Origin: an uncultured Oscillospiraceae bacterium
GTDB taxonomy: Bacteria; Bacillota; Clostridia; Oscillospirales; Acutalibacteraceae
Reading direction: 5' to 3'
Assembly: GCA_900543215.1 (NCBI GenBank)
Contig: UQQR01000031.1
Location: 1 to 18,489 of the forward strand
DNA length: 18,489 nt
Positions 5,742 through 13,344 of the stretch are shown here, piece after piece. The notes beneath the pieces were generated by a model. That model saw nothing but the letters and a program-made list of their open reading frames with translations, ran no database searches and was not told the DNA's origin. Each line of letters begins with the position of its first letter. The first letter of the stretch is position 1. Position numbers and translations under genes: made by a program.

Positions 5742-7954
5742 TATTCGTTCTCCGATGAGGAGCTTTCGTCCTCAGTCACTTCGGGGACATAGCCGTTTAT
5801 ATAGAATACATCCCTGTCAATATTCTTTTGGTCAAAAATATTGTTGTACTGAATTTTCTCGTACTCGTCAAGCAAATGACTGTATGGTGAAACATCGCTC
5901 CATTTATAGTAATTGTTTTCGTTGTCTATATAACCCACGGTGTCTATTACGGGCAGAGTCTTCGAAAGCTTTAACAGATACTCATTGTATTCCGAAAGCT
6001 TAACTCCGGCAGTCTTAAGCACAAGCGAGGATAGATAATTCGCGCTAAGCCGGTCTATCTGCTGTTCGCCTATGTTGTAATTTGCCCATATAATGAACGG
6101 GGTAATATGGCGGCTTTGCTCCTGTTGGGGAGTAAGACCCGAAAGGCTGTCAACACCGAGCACTTCGCATATAAACTCTGTTTCAACCGACGGCTGATGG
6201 TCGCCGAACATACAAATAACCGTAGGCTCCTTAACGGTGCTGAAATACTCAATCAGTTCCTTAAAGGCATTGTCGCTTGCCTTTACAAGCGAGAGGTATT
6301 TGTTTGCTTTTATATAATTTTTCGAAACAGAGGTGGCGTAAATGCTCTCGTCGAAATTAACACAGCTTGTGGTATATCCGCCGTGATTCTGCATCGTAAC
6401 ATTGAACGCAAAATACGGTGTAGACTTATCCCTTTGCTCGTAATCCTTTATAAGCAGCTTATAATCGTATGAATCGCTTATATACTGACGGATGAGCATA
6501 TTCTCGCCCGGATAAACCTCTTCAACACGCTGCTGTAAATAGTTCGGATCGCTGCCGTTTGCCTGATATTCCCTCATAAGCGAAATATCCATTATATTTT
6601 CAAGGCTGACAAATTTGTCAAAGCCCATATATTTATAAACATCGGTGCGGTTCCAGCCGACCGCGTAATACGGATGAAGCGCGAGAGCCGAATAGCTTTG
6701 GGCTTTCAGGGTAGACACAAGCGACGCCAGCGGATTTTTAATATACAGCATATATGCGTTGCTGCCCGACGGCAAAAATGCGGTGGTGTGACCGGTCAAA
6801 AACTCAAATTCCGTATTTGAAGTACCTGCGCCTATTACAGGTACATATAAATTACCCTTTATTGTGTTTTTTGTAAGGCTGTGCATAAACGGCATATAAT
6901 CTTCGTTTGTGGTGAGGTTACCAAGCACCTGAAGGTCGGAAAGCGACTCGTTCATTATGCAGATTATATTAGGCTTAGTATAATCATCGTCGCCTTTTGT
7001 GCTGTCGGTGTCGGAACTGTTTTTGTCAACCACGCTGTTTACATAGTTCTTGATTTCGTCGGGGTTATAGTTGCTCGGCTCCGACATATACAGATATTTT
7101 GTGTTACAGAAAAAGTTAAAAGCAAAGCCGTAATTGTGGTATCCTCTTGTCTGATTCCAGAAATCGGGACGCACGCCCGCATTGGCAAAAACGCTTGTAA
7201 AATAGAAGAGTATAAGCAGCACGGATGAAAATGTGCCTGCAAATGCGCGCGAAATTACCTTTGTTAAAGTGTTGTATTTAGGAGTTCTCATTTTCACGCC
7301 GAGAATTATCGTGAAAATGAATATCATAGACGCCGTCATTACCTTGTAGGTAGGGGTGTAGTTGTATGTATTCGCAACACCCGCAGCGGTTTTTATGCTC
7401 AAAAAATCCATCGGTAAAAACGGAGTGCCTCTGAAGTCCATAATATAGCTGTGTGCAACGGCAAGTCCGAAAAGTATGGGATTTATGATAAGCAGGGGAA
7501 GCCTGATACTTCCCGAAAGCGCAAAGACCAAGAAATAAAGGATTATAATAAGCAGATAATTCCCGAGAAATCCCAAATATGTCATATTGTAAATAAACAC
7601 ATTGTTAAGGCATTCCGTCATAGTTATCGTTACAAACGGCATAAGCAATAAAAACAGAAGATGCCATATTTTATTAAGCAGGTCGTTTTTGATTTTTACG
7701 GTATAGGCCGCAGTCAGACCTAAAACAAATGTGCTTAAAAGTGTTGCCGCGAGAAGTATCCATTTTGCGGAAAAATCCTGCGATGTGTATGCGTTAACAT
7801 CAAGAATTACGGCGATAAGCGTTATCACGCATATTGAAGCGCCTGTTATCTTCAAGCGTTTGGTTGAAGAAACTTCAAAATTATTTTTAAAAAATTCAGG
7901 TACAGTATTTGTAAAAAAGCCGAGAACATTGTTCAATGCTTTTCTCAAAGCCAT
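5741..7954 (-). CDS. LTA synthase family protein (membrane phosphoglycerol transferase, sulfatase fold)
   Basis: A 737-residue membrane enzyme of the LtaS/alkaline-phosphatase superfamily, which polymerises or transfers glycerol phosphate from phosphatidylglycerol on the outer membrane face. About 30 residues of amphipathic sequence precede several membrane segments (roughly 36-55, 64-85, 98-112, 128-170, 205-222 and 238-258). The extracellular sulfatase domain starts near 327. Visible active-site marks are Glu336 (IMNES) for metal, Thr378 (GAGTSNTEFE) matching the LtaS nucleophile, His524 (MQNHGG) and Asp585-His586 (MFGDHQP). The start ATG follows AAAGGAA by about 10 nt. The family also includes LTA primases, phosphonolipid and osmoregulated-glucan transferases, so LTA synthesis is likely rather than certain. 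A glycolipid-type glycosyltransferase and galE lie nearby. Two candidate promoters and a hairpin array precede it. Confidence 0.92.
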   Translation of the reverse strand: MALRKALNNVLGFFTNTVPEFFKNNFEVSSTKRLKITGASICVITLIAVILDVNAYTSQDFSAKWILLAATLLSTFVLGLTAAYTVKIKNDLLNKIWHLLFLLLMPFVTITMTECLNNVFIYNMTYLGFLGNYLLIIILYFLVFALSGSIRLPLLIINPILFGLAVAHSYIMDFRGTPFLPMDFLSIKTAAGVANTYNYTPTYKVMTASMIFIFTIILGVKMRTPKYNTLTKVISRAFAGTFSSVLLILFYFTSVFANAGVRPDFWNQTRGYHNYGFAFNFFCNTKYLYMSEPSNYNPDEIKNYVNSVVDKNSSDTDSTKGDDDYTKPNIICIMNESLSDLQVLGNLTTNEDYMPFMHSLTKNTIKGNLYVPVIGAGTSNTEFEFLTGHTTAFLPSGSNAYMLYIKNPLASLVSTLKAQSYSALALHPYYAVGWNRTDVYKYMGFDKFVSLENIMDISLMREYQANGSDPNYLQQRVEEVYPGENMLIRQYISDSYDYKLLIKDYEQRDKSTPYFAFNVTMQNHGGYTTSCVNFDESIYATSVSKNYIKANKYLSLVKASDNAFKELIEYFSTVKEPTVICMFGDHQPSVETEFICEVLGVDSLSGLTPQQEQSRHITPFIIWANYNIGEQQIDRLSANYLSSLVLKTAGVKLSEYNEYLLKLSKTLPVIDTVGYIDNENNYYKWSDVSPYSHLLDEYEKIQYNNIFDQKNIDRDVFYINGYVPEVTEDESSSSENE

Positions 7955-8234
7955 ATATCAGCATTCCTTTCAAGCATAGCGGGACAGAATTCCGCGCAGT
8001 TTTGCTGTTGCTTTTATATTGCCGCATTATTCAGCGTACAGATTATTATACCATAATTGCAAAGACCAAAGGTCTTTTACGGCGTAAGCCGTGCCGTGCC
8101 GCAGCTCGGCGGCTGTTATGATACAATGTTTTTATACGAAAATTTTCGATTTTCTCAGCGCAGTATGCGCTTTGGCGGCGTACCACCGCCGCCGATATAA
8201 AATTATTATACCATAAAATTATTAAATTTCAACC
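7955..8234 (-). promoter_or_regulatory. Gene-free spacer: duplicated extended -10 promoter and five-hairpin array
   Basis: The 15-mer ATTATTATACCATAA occurs at 8042-8056 and 8202-8216, exactly 160 bp apart. On the minus strand each gives TGGTATAAT, an extended -10. The distal copy also has TTGAAA at 8232-8227 with a 16-bp spacer, so it is a strong promoter reading towards the LTA-synthase-like gene; the proximal copy lacks a good -35. Between them lie five perfect hairpins: 8061-8077, 8079-8092, 8098-8113, 8158-8170 and 8174-8193, plus the palindrome CGAAAATTTTCG at 8137-8148. No reading frame here looks real. The distal promoter would give a structured leader of about 240 nt. Whether this is a regulatory leader or an inserted repeat element is open. 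Confidence 0.6.
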
Positions 8235-8287
8235 AAAAAATACGCCCCGTTTATCCAAAACGCCGTCAGACGCCCGATAAACGGGGC
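8235..8287 (-). terminator. Terminator of the GH25 lysozyme gene
   Basis: GCCCCGTTTATC (8244-8255) and GATAAACGGGGC (8276-8287) form a perfect 12-bp stem around a 20-nt loop; on the minus strand it is followed by GTATTTTTT. It begins 7 nt past the stop codon. Confidence 0.9.
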
Positions 8288-8293
8288 AAAATT

Positions 8294-10186
8294 TTAATTT
8301 TGGGTTATCCAGACATCAAGGTCGACGTTGCCGTCGATACCGTCAATACTGCCTTTTGAGGTATATTGCCAAATATCATAACTTCTGTTGAAATCATTAA
8401 TGCAGTCGTTGTATTCCGCAACCCATTTGCTTACGGTTGCATACCATCCGTCCGTCATTTTTTCATTCCAAAATGCAGAGCGGCTTGAGTATATACCCAT
8501 TTTATATCCGAGGGCGTCAAGTCTCGAATTAAACTCCTGCATTATTGAAAGCAGCTCTTCGTTGCTTATGGTGCGCCAGTCGAGACTTTTTGTATTCTCG
8601 ACATCTATATAAACAGGAAATTCTATTGTTTTGCCGGCAAGCAATCTTTGGATATGCGCGATTTCGCTGTCTATATTGTCCTTGCTTACCGCATATGTAA
8701 AGAAATATATTTTAACTGGTATGTTAAGGCGCATACATTCGTTATAATTCCGTTCAAACTGTTTGTCGTCCTGAGATTTCATATCATCTCCGAGACCGCA
8801 GCGAAGTATCGCAAAATCAATTTGAGGCTTAACCTTTTCCCAATCAATCTCTCCCTGATAATGAGATACATCAATGCCGAATTTGGGATTTTGATTTGCT
8901 CTGATAGCCGGATTGCTTATATCGGCTTGACCGTTTGTTACATGGTAATAATCTCCGCCGCGGTTTCTTGAAAATCCCGTATAGCCCCAGTTAATCTTAC
9001 CGTTTTCAACATAGTAGCGTTTATTACCGTATTCTACAATACCCGTATAATCGGAACTGAAAATACCGCCTTCTATGTAATACCAGTCTTCATCGAGCTG
9101 GACAAGGCTTGTAAAGCCCCAGTTAATAATGCCGTTCATAACATAATAGCTTGTTCCGTAGTACTCGGAAAGCCCTGTGTAATTCCAGTTAAGCTTTCCG
9201 TTTTCAACATAATACCAAACGCCGTAATAGCAGGTCAGACCGGTATAGCTCCAATTTATCGTACCGTTTTCAACATAAAAAAATCCTCCGTCATAAGCCG
9301 TAAGACCGCTGTAATTACGGTTCAATGCGCCGTTTTCTATGTAAAACCAAATTCCGTCAATTTCTGTAAGACCCGTGCGGCTCCAATCAATAGTACCGTT
9401 ATGTACAAAATACAAAGTGCCGTAGTATTCGGTAAGCCCTCTGTACGCACTGTTTAACACACCGTTCTCGAAATAATACCATATACCGTTTATTTCCTTA
9501 AGACCGATAAGTCCATTATTCATTACACCGGCTTCTACATAGTATCTTGCACCCATATGTTCGGCAAAACCGGTGAAGTTCCAATTAACGGTTCCGTTTT
9601 CCACATAGTACCAAGTGCCGAAGTATTCGGTAAGTCCCGTGTAATTCCAATTAACAGTACCGTTTTCTACATAGTACCAAGTGCCGAAGTATTCGGTAAG
9701 TCCCGTGTAATTCCAGTTAAGAATACCGTTTTCCGCATAATACCATATTCCCCAGTAATTCGTAAGACCGGTATATTCCCAATTAAGCGCCCCGTTTTCA
9801 ACGAAGTACCAAGTGCCGTAGTATTCGGTAAGTCCTGTGTAATTCCAGTTAACGGCGCCGTTTTCTACAAAGTACCATGTTCCATAGTAATTTGTAAGAC
9901 CGGTGTATCCCCAGTTGAGCTTTCCGTTTTCAACGAAGTACCAAGTTCCGTAATATTTGGTAAGTCCCGTGTAATTCCAGTTAAGAATACCGTTTTCCAC
10001 ATAGTACCATGAGCCGCAATACTCGGTAAGACCTGTGTATGAGGTATCGGTATAGCCTTCGCTTCCGTAGTACCATACCCCGTTGCCGTCCTGTCTTAAG
10101 GAATAATTGCCGGCGGCAAACGCACCGAAAGGAACAGCGGCAAGAATCAATATTACCGATAATAATACCAGCAGTGCTTTTTTCAT
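8294..10186 (-). CDS. Secreted GH25 lysozyme (muramidase) with 16 aromatic wall-binding-type repeats
   Basis: An N-acetylmuramidase expected to cleave the glycan strands of peptidoglycan. The 630-residue product starts at the ATG at 10186, preceded by AAAGGGG; an in-frame ATG at 10207 has no ribosome site. A signal peptide covers about 1-24 (hydrophobic core, then FGAFA). Residues 52-403 are sixteen tandem 22-residue repeats of the pattern GLTEYxGTWYYVENGxxNWNYT, with degenerate units at both ends; the W-Y-Y-x-x-N-G core recalls choline/glucan-binding wall repeats. The GH25 domain covers about 433-630: Asp439 (FGIDVSHYQG), Asp528 and Glu530 (VYIDVEN) match the catalytic carboxylates, and the end (DIWQYTSKG, then GNVDLDVW) is typical. 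It has no sortase motif. It may serve wall turnover, or killing of neighbours. It follows tRNA-Arg with no clear promoter of its own. Confidence 0.93.
   Translation of the reverse strand: MKKALLVLLSVILILAAVPFGAFAAGNYSLRQDGNGVWYYGSEGYTDTSYTGLTEYCGSWYYVENGILNWNYTGLTKYYGTWYFVENGKLNWGYTGLTNYYGTWYFVENGAVNWNYTGLTEYYGTWYFVENGALNWEYTGLTNYWGIWYYAENGILNWNYTGLTEYFGTWYYVENGTVNWNYTGLTEYFGTWYYVENGTVNWNFTGFAEHMGARYYVEAGVMNNGLIGLKEINGIWYYFENGVLNSAYRGLTEYYGTLYFVHNGTIDWSRTGLTEIDGIWFYIENGALNRNYSGLTAYDGGFFYVENGTINWSYTGLTCYYGVWYYVENGKLNWNYTGLSEYYGTSYYVMNGIINWGFTSLVQLDEDWYYIEGGIFSSDYTGIVEYGNKRYYVENGKINWGYTGFSRNRGGDYYHVTNGQADISNPAIRANQNPKFGIDVSHYQGEIDWEKVKPQIDFAILRCGLGDDMKSQDDKQFERNYNECMRLNIPVKIYFFTYAVSKDNIDSEIAHIQRLLAGKTIEFPVYIDVENTKSLDWRTISNEELLSIMQEFNSRLDALGYKMGIYSSRSAFWNEKMTDGWYATVSKWVAEYNDCINDFNRSYDIWQYTSKGSIDGIDGNVDLDVWITQN
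8978..10033 (-). repeat. Sixteen 66-bp tandem repeats within the lysozyme gene
   Basis: Sixteen in-register units of 66 bp encode the 22-residue repeats. The first seven units (right side, N-terminal) are close copies: units 6 and 7 differ by one residue, and their DNA is nearly identical around 9590-9720. The later ones have diverged in most positions outside Y-Y/F-V-E-N-G. The repeat phase is uninterrupted, with no insertions or deletions between units. Confidence 0.92.
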
Positions 10187-10250
10187 AATTTTTCCCCTTT
10201 TACCCATATTAAAAAAGTCCCGACACGCGCTTGTCTATCAAGACATTGTT

Positions 10251-10327
10251 TGGCCCGCCTGAAGGGATTCGAACCCCCGTTCTTCAGAATCGGAATCTGC
10301 TGCGTTATCCAGCTGCGCCACAGGCGG
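10251..10327 (-). tRNA. tRNA-Arg (anticodon CCG)
   Basis: A 77-nt tRNA with CCA encoded. The acceptor stem CCGCCTG/CAGGCGG pairs fully, with discriminator G. The seven-base anticodon loop TTCCGAT carries anticodon CCG (10291-10293 on the plus strand read as CGG), decoding arginine CGG. The T loop is TTCGAAT with stem GGGGG/CCCTT (two wobble pairs). The anticodon stem has four good pairs and one G/A mismatch at its top. It sits between galE and the lysozyme gene on the same strand, with no obvious promoter, so it may be released from a longer transcript. Confidence 0.95.
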
Positions 10328-10334
10328 ATATAAG

Positions 10335-10354
10335 GGGGATGAATAATCATCCCC
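10335..10354. terminator. Hairpin between galE and tRNA-Arg
   Basis: GGGGATGA and TCATCCCC form a perfect 8-bp stem with a 4-nt loop, 7 nt past the galE stop. The T-run (GTTTTT) follows it on the plus strand; on the minus strand the tail is only CTTATATCC. For galE it is therefore either a weak terminator or an RNA processing or stability element. Confidence 0.55.
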
Positions 10355-10361
10355 GTTTTTA

Positions 10362-11375
10362 TTAATCTTCGTAACCGTTGGGGTTATTTTTCTGCCATCT
10401 CCATGTGTCTTCGCACATCTCGTCTATTCCGTATTTTGCGGTCCAGCCGAGAACGGTCTTTGCTTTATCTGCGTTTGCGTACACCTCATCGGGGTCGCCG
10501 GGACGGCGGGGGTCTATAACATAGGGTATTTCAACGCCTGTCGCCTTTACAAAGGCGTCACGAAGCTGTAAAACGCTTGTTCCGTTGCCTGTGCCTAAGT
10601 TAAATGCCTCACAGCCTTTATTTTTAAGCGCCCAATCGATTGCCTTAACATGACCTACGGCAAGGTCTACCACATGGATATAATCACGGACACCCGTACC
10701 GTCAACAGTTTTATAATCGTTTCCGAAAACATGAAGCTTTTCAAGCTTGCCGACCGCAACCTGTGAGATATACGGCATAAGATTATTCGGAATACCCTTG
10801 GGGTCCTCGCCTATAAGTCCGCTTTTATGTGCGCCGATAGGGTTGAAGTAGCGGAGCAAAGCTACGCACCATTCGTTATCTGCCGTGAACAAATCGGTAA
10901 GTATATTTTCAATAAACAGCTTGGTTCTGCCGTAAGGATTGATTGCGCCGAGGGGCATACCCTCAACAAGAGGCATTTGCGTAGCTACGCCGTAAACGGT
11001 TGCGGAGGAAGAAAATACGATTTTCTTTACATTAAATTCCGTCATAACCTCAACAAGCGAAATGGTGTTGATAAGGTTATTATCATAATACATTATGGGC
11101 TCACGAACAGATTCGCCCACAGCCTTGAGACCCGCAAAATGTATGACTGCTTCAATCTTGTTTTCGCTGAAAATCTTTCTTAAAGCTTCCTTGTTCCGTA
11201 CATCCTCTTTGTAGAATTTTACGGGCTTCCCGGTGATTTTTTCAACACGTTCAAGCGATTTGCTGTTGCTGTTATCAAGATTGTCTATAACAACAACATC
11301 GTAACCCGCATTCTGCATTTCAATACAGGTATGGCTTCCTATGAATCCGGCACCGCCGGTAATAAGTATGGACAT
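10362..11375 (-). CDS. galE: UDP-glucose 4-epimerase
   Basis: GalE interconverts UDP-glucose and UDP-galactose with bound NAD, supplying galactose for wall polymers and glycolipids or for the Leloir pathway. The chosen ATG at 11375 has GGAGG 8 nt upstream and gives 337 residues starting MSILITGGAGFIGSHT, the NAD-binding Rossmann loop. The SDR catalytic set is present: SSSATVYG (Ser), then NPYGRTK (Tyr-x3-Lys). YFNPIGAH and RDYIHVVDLA are typical of GalE. An in-frame ATG at 11399 is less likely. It has its own promoter. No galK or galT is in the window, so a biosynthetic role alongside the nearby glycosyltransferase is plausible. Confidence 0.96.
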   Translation of the reverse strand: MSILITGGAGFIGSHTCIEMQNAGYDVVVIDNLDNSNSKSLERVEKITGKPVKFYKEDVRNKEALRKIFSENKIEAVIHFAGLKAVGESVREPIMYYDNNLINTISLVEVMTEFNVKKIVFSSSATVYGVATQMPLVEGMPLGAINPYGRTKLFIENILTDLFTADNEWCVALLRYFNPIGAHKSGLIGEDPKGIPNNLMPYISQVAVGKLEKLHVFGNDYKTVDGTGVRDYIHVVDLAVGHVKAIDWALKNKGCEAFNLGTGNGTSVLQLRDAFVKATGVEIPYVIDPRRPGDPDEVYANADKAKTVLGWTAKYGIDEMCEDTWRWQKNNPNGYED

Positions 11376-11418
11376 AACTATTCCTCCGTTAAAAAGCAAA
11401 TAACTAAAACCTACATAA

Positions 11419-11467
11419 CGGTCTGACCGACCTTGTTAATGATATAACAAAACGGAGTTTTTGTCAA
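11419..11467 (-). promoter_or_regulatory. galE promoter with a palindrome near the start site
   Basis: On the minus strand TTGACA (11467-11462) and TATCAT (11444-11439) are 17 bp apart. Transcription should begin near 11432. The perfect palindrome CGGTC-A-GACCG spans 11429-11419, about +4 to +14, where a repressor could bind or a 5' hairpin form; a function for the palindrome is inference. Confidence 0.75.
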
Positions 11468-11486
11468 GGGAAAAGCTATTATTAAA

Positions 11487-11521
11487 TAACATAACAGAGC
11501 ATATCAAACGATATGCTCTGT
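11487..11521 (-). terminator. Terminator of the aldolase gene
   Basis: ACAGAGCATATC (11494-11505) and GATATGCTCTGT (11510-11521) form a perfect 12-bp stem with an AAAC loop. On the minus strand the tail is TATGTTATTT, U-rich but interrupted. It lies 18 nt past the stop codon. Confidence 0.82.
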
Positions 11522-11539
11522 CTCATAATTATTATTGAA

Positions 11540-12403
11540 TTAAGCCTTGTTGACCGAACCGAAAAGCTCCATCTTTTCTTTAACGGTGTCTTTGATGGCC
11601 TGAGCGCCGTCAGCAAGAAGTTTTCTCGGGTCAAAGCCCTTGCCTTCAAGGTCTTTGCCGGCTTCAATATATTTGCGTGTGGCCGCCGCGAAGGCAAGCT
11701 GACACTCTGTATTAACATTGATCTTTGAAACGCCGAGGGAAATAGCCTTTTTAATCATATCGGCAGGAATACCGGTGCCGCCGTGAAGAACGAGGGGCAT
11801 AGTTCCTGTAAGCTCTTGAATTTCAGCCAAGGTATCGAAACGAAGACCTGTCCAGTTTGCGGGATATTTGCCGTGAATATTGCCTATACCTGCCGCTAAC
11901 ATTGTAACGCCCAAATCGGCAATCATTTTGCATTCCTTCGGGTCGGCAACCTCGCCGCCGCCGATAACGCCGTCTTCCTCGCCGCCGATAGCACCTACCT
12001 CAGCCTCAAGTGAAAGACCTAACTTATTGCAGGTTTCAACAAGTTCCTTGGTTTTGGCGATATTTTCTTCGATCGGGTAATGCGAACCATCGAACATTAT
12101 TGAAGAAAATCCGGCTTCTATGCACTTCTTAGCGCCTTCGTATGAGCCGTGGTCAAGGTGAAGAGCTACCGGAACGGTAATGTTCATTTCTTCAAGCATA
12201 CCGTTTACCATACCGACTACGGTTTTATAACCGCACATATATTTTCCGGCACCCTCGGATACGCCGAGGATAACAGGCGACTTAAGCTCTTCGGCAGTCT
12301 GAAGAATAGCCTTTGTCCATTCAAGGTTATTGATGTTAAACTGACCGACGGCATATTTGCCTGCCTTTGCCTTTGTAAGCATTTCCTTTGCAGATACTAA
12401 CAT
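11540..12403 (-). CDS. fba: Class II fructose-1,6-bisphosphate aldolase
   Basis: This cytoplasmic enzyme splits fructose-1,6-bisphosphate into DHAP and glyceraldehyde-3-phosphate in glycolysis, using zinc. The 287-residue protein has the class II marks: LHLDHGSYE with catalytic Asp84 and zinc ligand His85, EAEVGAIGGEEDGV (zinc/phosphate loop), GNIHGKYP and LHGGTGIP with further zinc-binding histidines, and INVNTE near the phosphate site. The length and the EDG loop suit FbaA-type Firmicute enzymes; tagatose-bisphosphate aldolases are close relatives and not fully excluded. GGAGG lies 8 nt before the ATG. It has its own promoter directly after the acyltransferase-like gene, and a strong terminator. 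Confidence 0.95.
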   Translation of the reverse strand: MLVSAKEMLTKAKAGKYAVGQFNINNLEWTKAILQTAEELKSPVILGVSEGAGKYMCGYKTVVGMVNGMLEEMNITVPVALHLDHGSYEGAKKCIEAGFSSIMFDGSHYPIEENIAKTKELVETCNKLGLSLEAEVGAIGGEEDGVIGGGEVADPKECKMIADLGVTMLAAGIGNIHGKYPANWTGLRFDTLAEIQELTGTMPLVLHGGTGIPADMIKKAISLGVSKINVNTECQLAFAAATRKYIEAGKDLEGKGFDPRKLLADGAQAIKDTVKEKMELFGSVNKA

Positions 12404-12441
12404 AACGATTCCTCCGTTGTTAAAAAATTATCTATCACTAT

Positions 12442-12468
12442 TTTATACCAAAGTTTAAATAAAATCAA
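12442..12468 (-). promoter_or_regulatory. Promoter of the aldolase gene
   Basis: On the minus strand TTGATT (12468-12463) precedes TATAAA (12447-12442) by 15 bp; TGG directly before the -10 makes it an extended -10 promoter (TGGTATAAA). The -35 box starts just beyond the stop codon of the upstream gene, with no terminator between, so read-through is also possible. Confidence 0.7.
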
Positions 12469-12472
12469 GTAT

Positions 12473-13315
12473 TTATTTACCGGGATCCTCGTTTATAACC
12501 TCGGGCGGCAATTCAAGCAGTGCGGGGTTCTTGAGGTATTTGCTGATTTTCCTGAAAGCAAGGGCAAAATAACTGCCCGAGCAGATGCGTTCGTCCATAA
12601 CAACTCCGAGCGGCATACATCTTTCAAACACGATCTCGCCGTTTTTGCGCTTTGGAACCTCACGCAGGTTCCCGAGCGTTATAAACACGCTTGTGGTGCC
12701 GAATTCATAACAGTGATGGTATATGTGGTTTGTTCTTATAGAGGCAAGATTTGATATGCACAGGCTGTTGTGGAAGGGGGACATATCGATTACCTTTTTC
12801 GGCAAAAGACCGTGCTTATCCATAAATTTGAAAAGGCCCACTCCCACGCGAAGCACGCCGGGCGCCCCCAAAAGAATTTTTATCATTTTTTCGGTGCCGT
12901 TCTTTTCGGGAACATTGCGGTTTTCCGAAACATACTCGTTTATTTTATTGTTGACATCAAAAATGGTGTCGGACATATTAAAGTACATTTTAGACATAGT
13001 ACCGTTATCCATTTCGCCCGATTTAAGTACGACCATCGCTACCGCGAACTCATTTCTGGCATACGGCTTGCAGTTCATAATAAAGCGGTTTAAAAGGGGA
13101 AATTCCACCGCTGTTCTGAGATATGCGGCAATAATAACTCCCAAATGGCTTATTGCAAAGCCTTGCTTGCGTTTTTCGTTAAGATATTCCTGAATGGGGT
13201 CGTAGGGGATATTAAGTGTGACCATATTCATGGAATCGACCCTTTTGTTCATTACATACGCCGCAACGGTGTACATCGGGTCGGTATTTCTAAGGCGTTT
13301 TCCGTCTGCTCTCAT
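12473..13315 (-). CDS. CAT/E2-fold acyltransferase-like protein with degenerate catalytic motif
   Basis: Resembles the 2-oxoacid dehydrogenase E2 / chloramphenicol acetyltransferase catalytic fold, in a stand-alone Clostridial form often labelled as an E2 subunit. The ATG at 13315 has GGAG 7 nt upstream and gives 280 residues; a longer frame from 13378 would run through the terminator stem and is unlikely. It has no lipoyl or subunit-binding domain, so it is not a real E2. Family-like stretches are FAISHLGVIIAAYLRTAVEFPLLNRF and the C-terminal MPLGVVMDERICSG. In active enzymes that last motif is D-H-R-x-x-D-G; here it is D241-E-R-I-C-S-G247, so the general-base His and the Asp are replaced. 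It may be inactive, binding or regulatory, or use other chemistry. It follows the glycolipid operon and precedes fba. Confidence 0.75.
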   Translation of the reverse strand: MRADGKRLRNTDPMYTVAAYVMNKRVDSMNMVTLNIPYDPIQEYLNEKRKQGFAISHLGVIIAAYLRTAVEFPLLNRFIMNCKPYARNEFAVAMVVLKSGEMDNGTMSKMYFNMSDTIFDVNNKINEYVSENRNVPEKNGTEKMIKILLGAPGVLRVGVGLFKFMDKHGLLPKKVIDMSPFHNSLCISNLASIRTNHIYHHCYEFGTTSVFITLGNLREVPKRKNGEIVFERCMPLGVVMDERICSGSYFALAFRKISKYLKNPALLELPPEVINEDPGK

Positions 13316-13344
13316 CTCAAACTCCGTTCTGTCCTTTAAAGAAC

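Noticed and set aside
8251..8259. TTATCCAAA as a DnaA box
   Set aside because: It is a single imperfect match lying inside the lysozyme terminator stem; no other boxes cluster near it, so it does not indicate an origin.
9557..10012. 151-codon plus-strand frame with its own internal repeats
   Set aside because: It is the antisense image of the lysozyme's 66-bp repeats; the repeat unit has no stops in that frame, so a long frame is expected. It has no ribosome site or recognisable protein.
8978..10033. Regular 66-bp periodicity that could suggest a CRISPR array
   Set aside because: There is no repeat/spacer alternation, the unit is a multiple of three, and it is translated in frame between a signal peptide and a GH25 domain.
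12473..13315. Pyruvate dehydrogenase E2 subunit
   Set aside because: There are no lipoyl or peripheral-subunit-binding domains, no E1 or E3 genes nearby, and the catalytic motif is lost.
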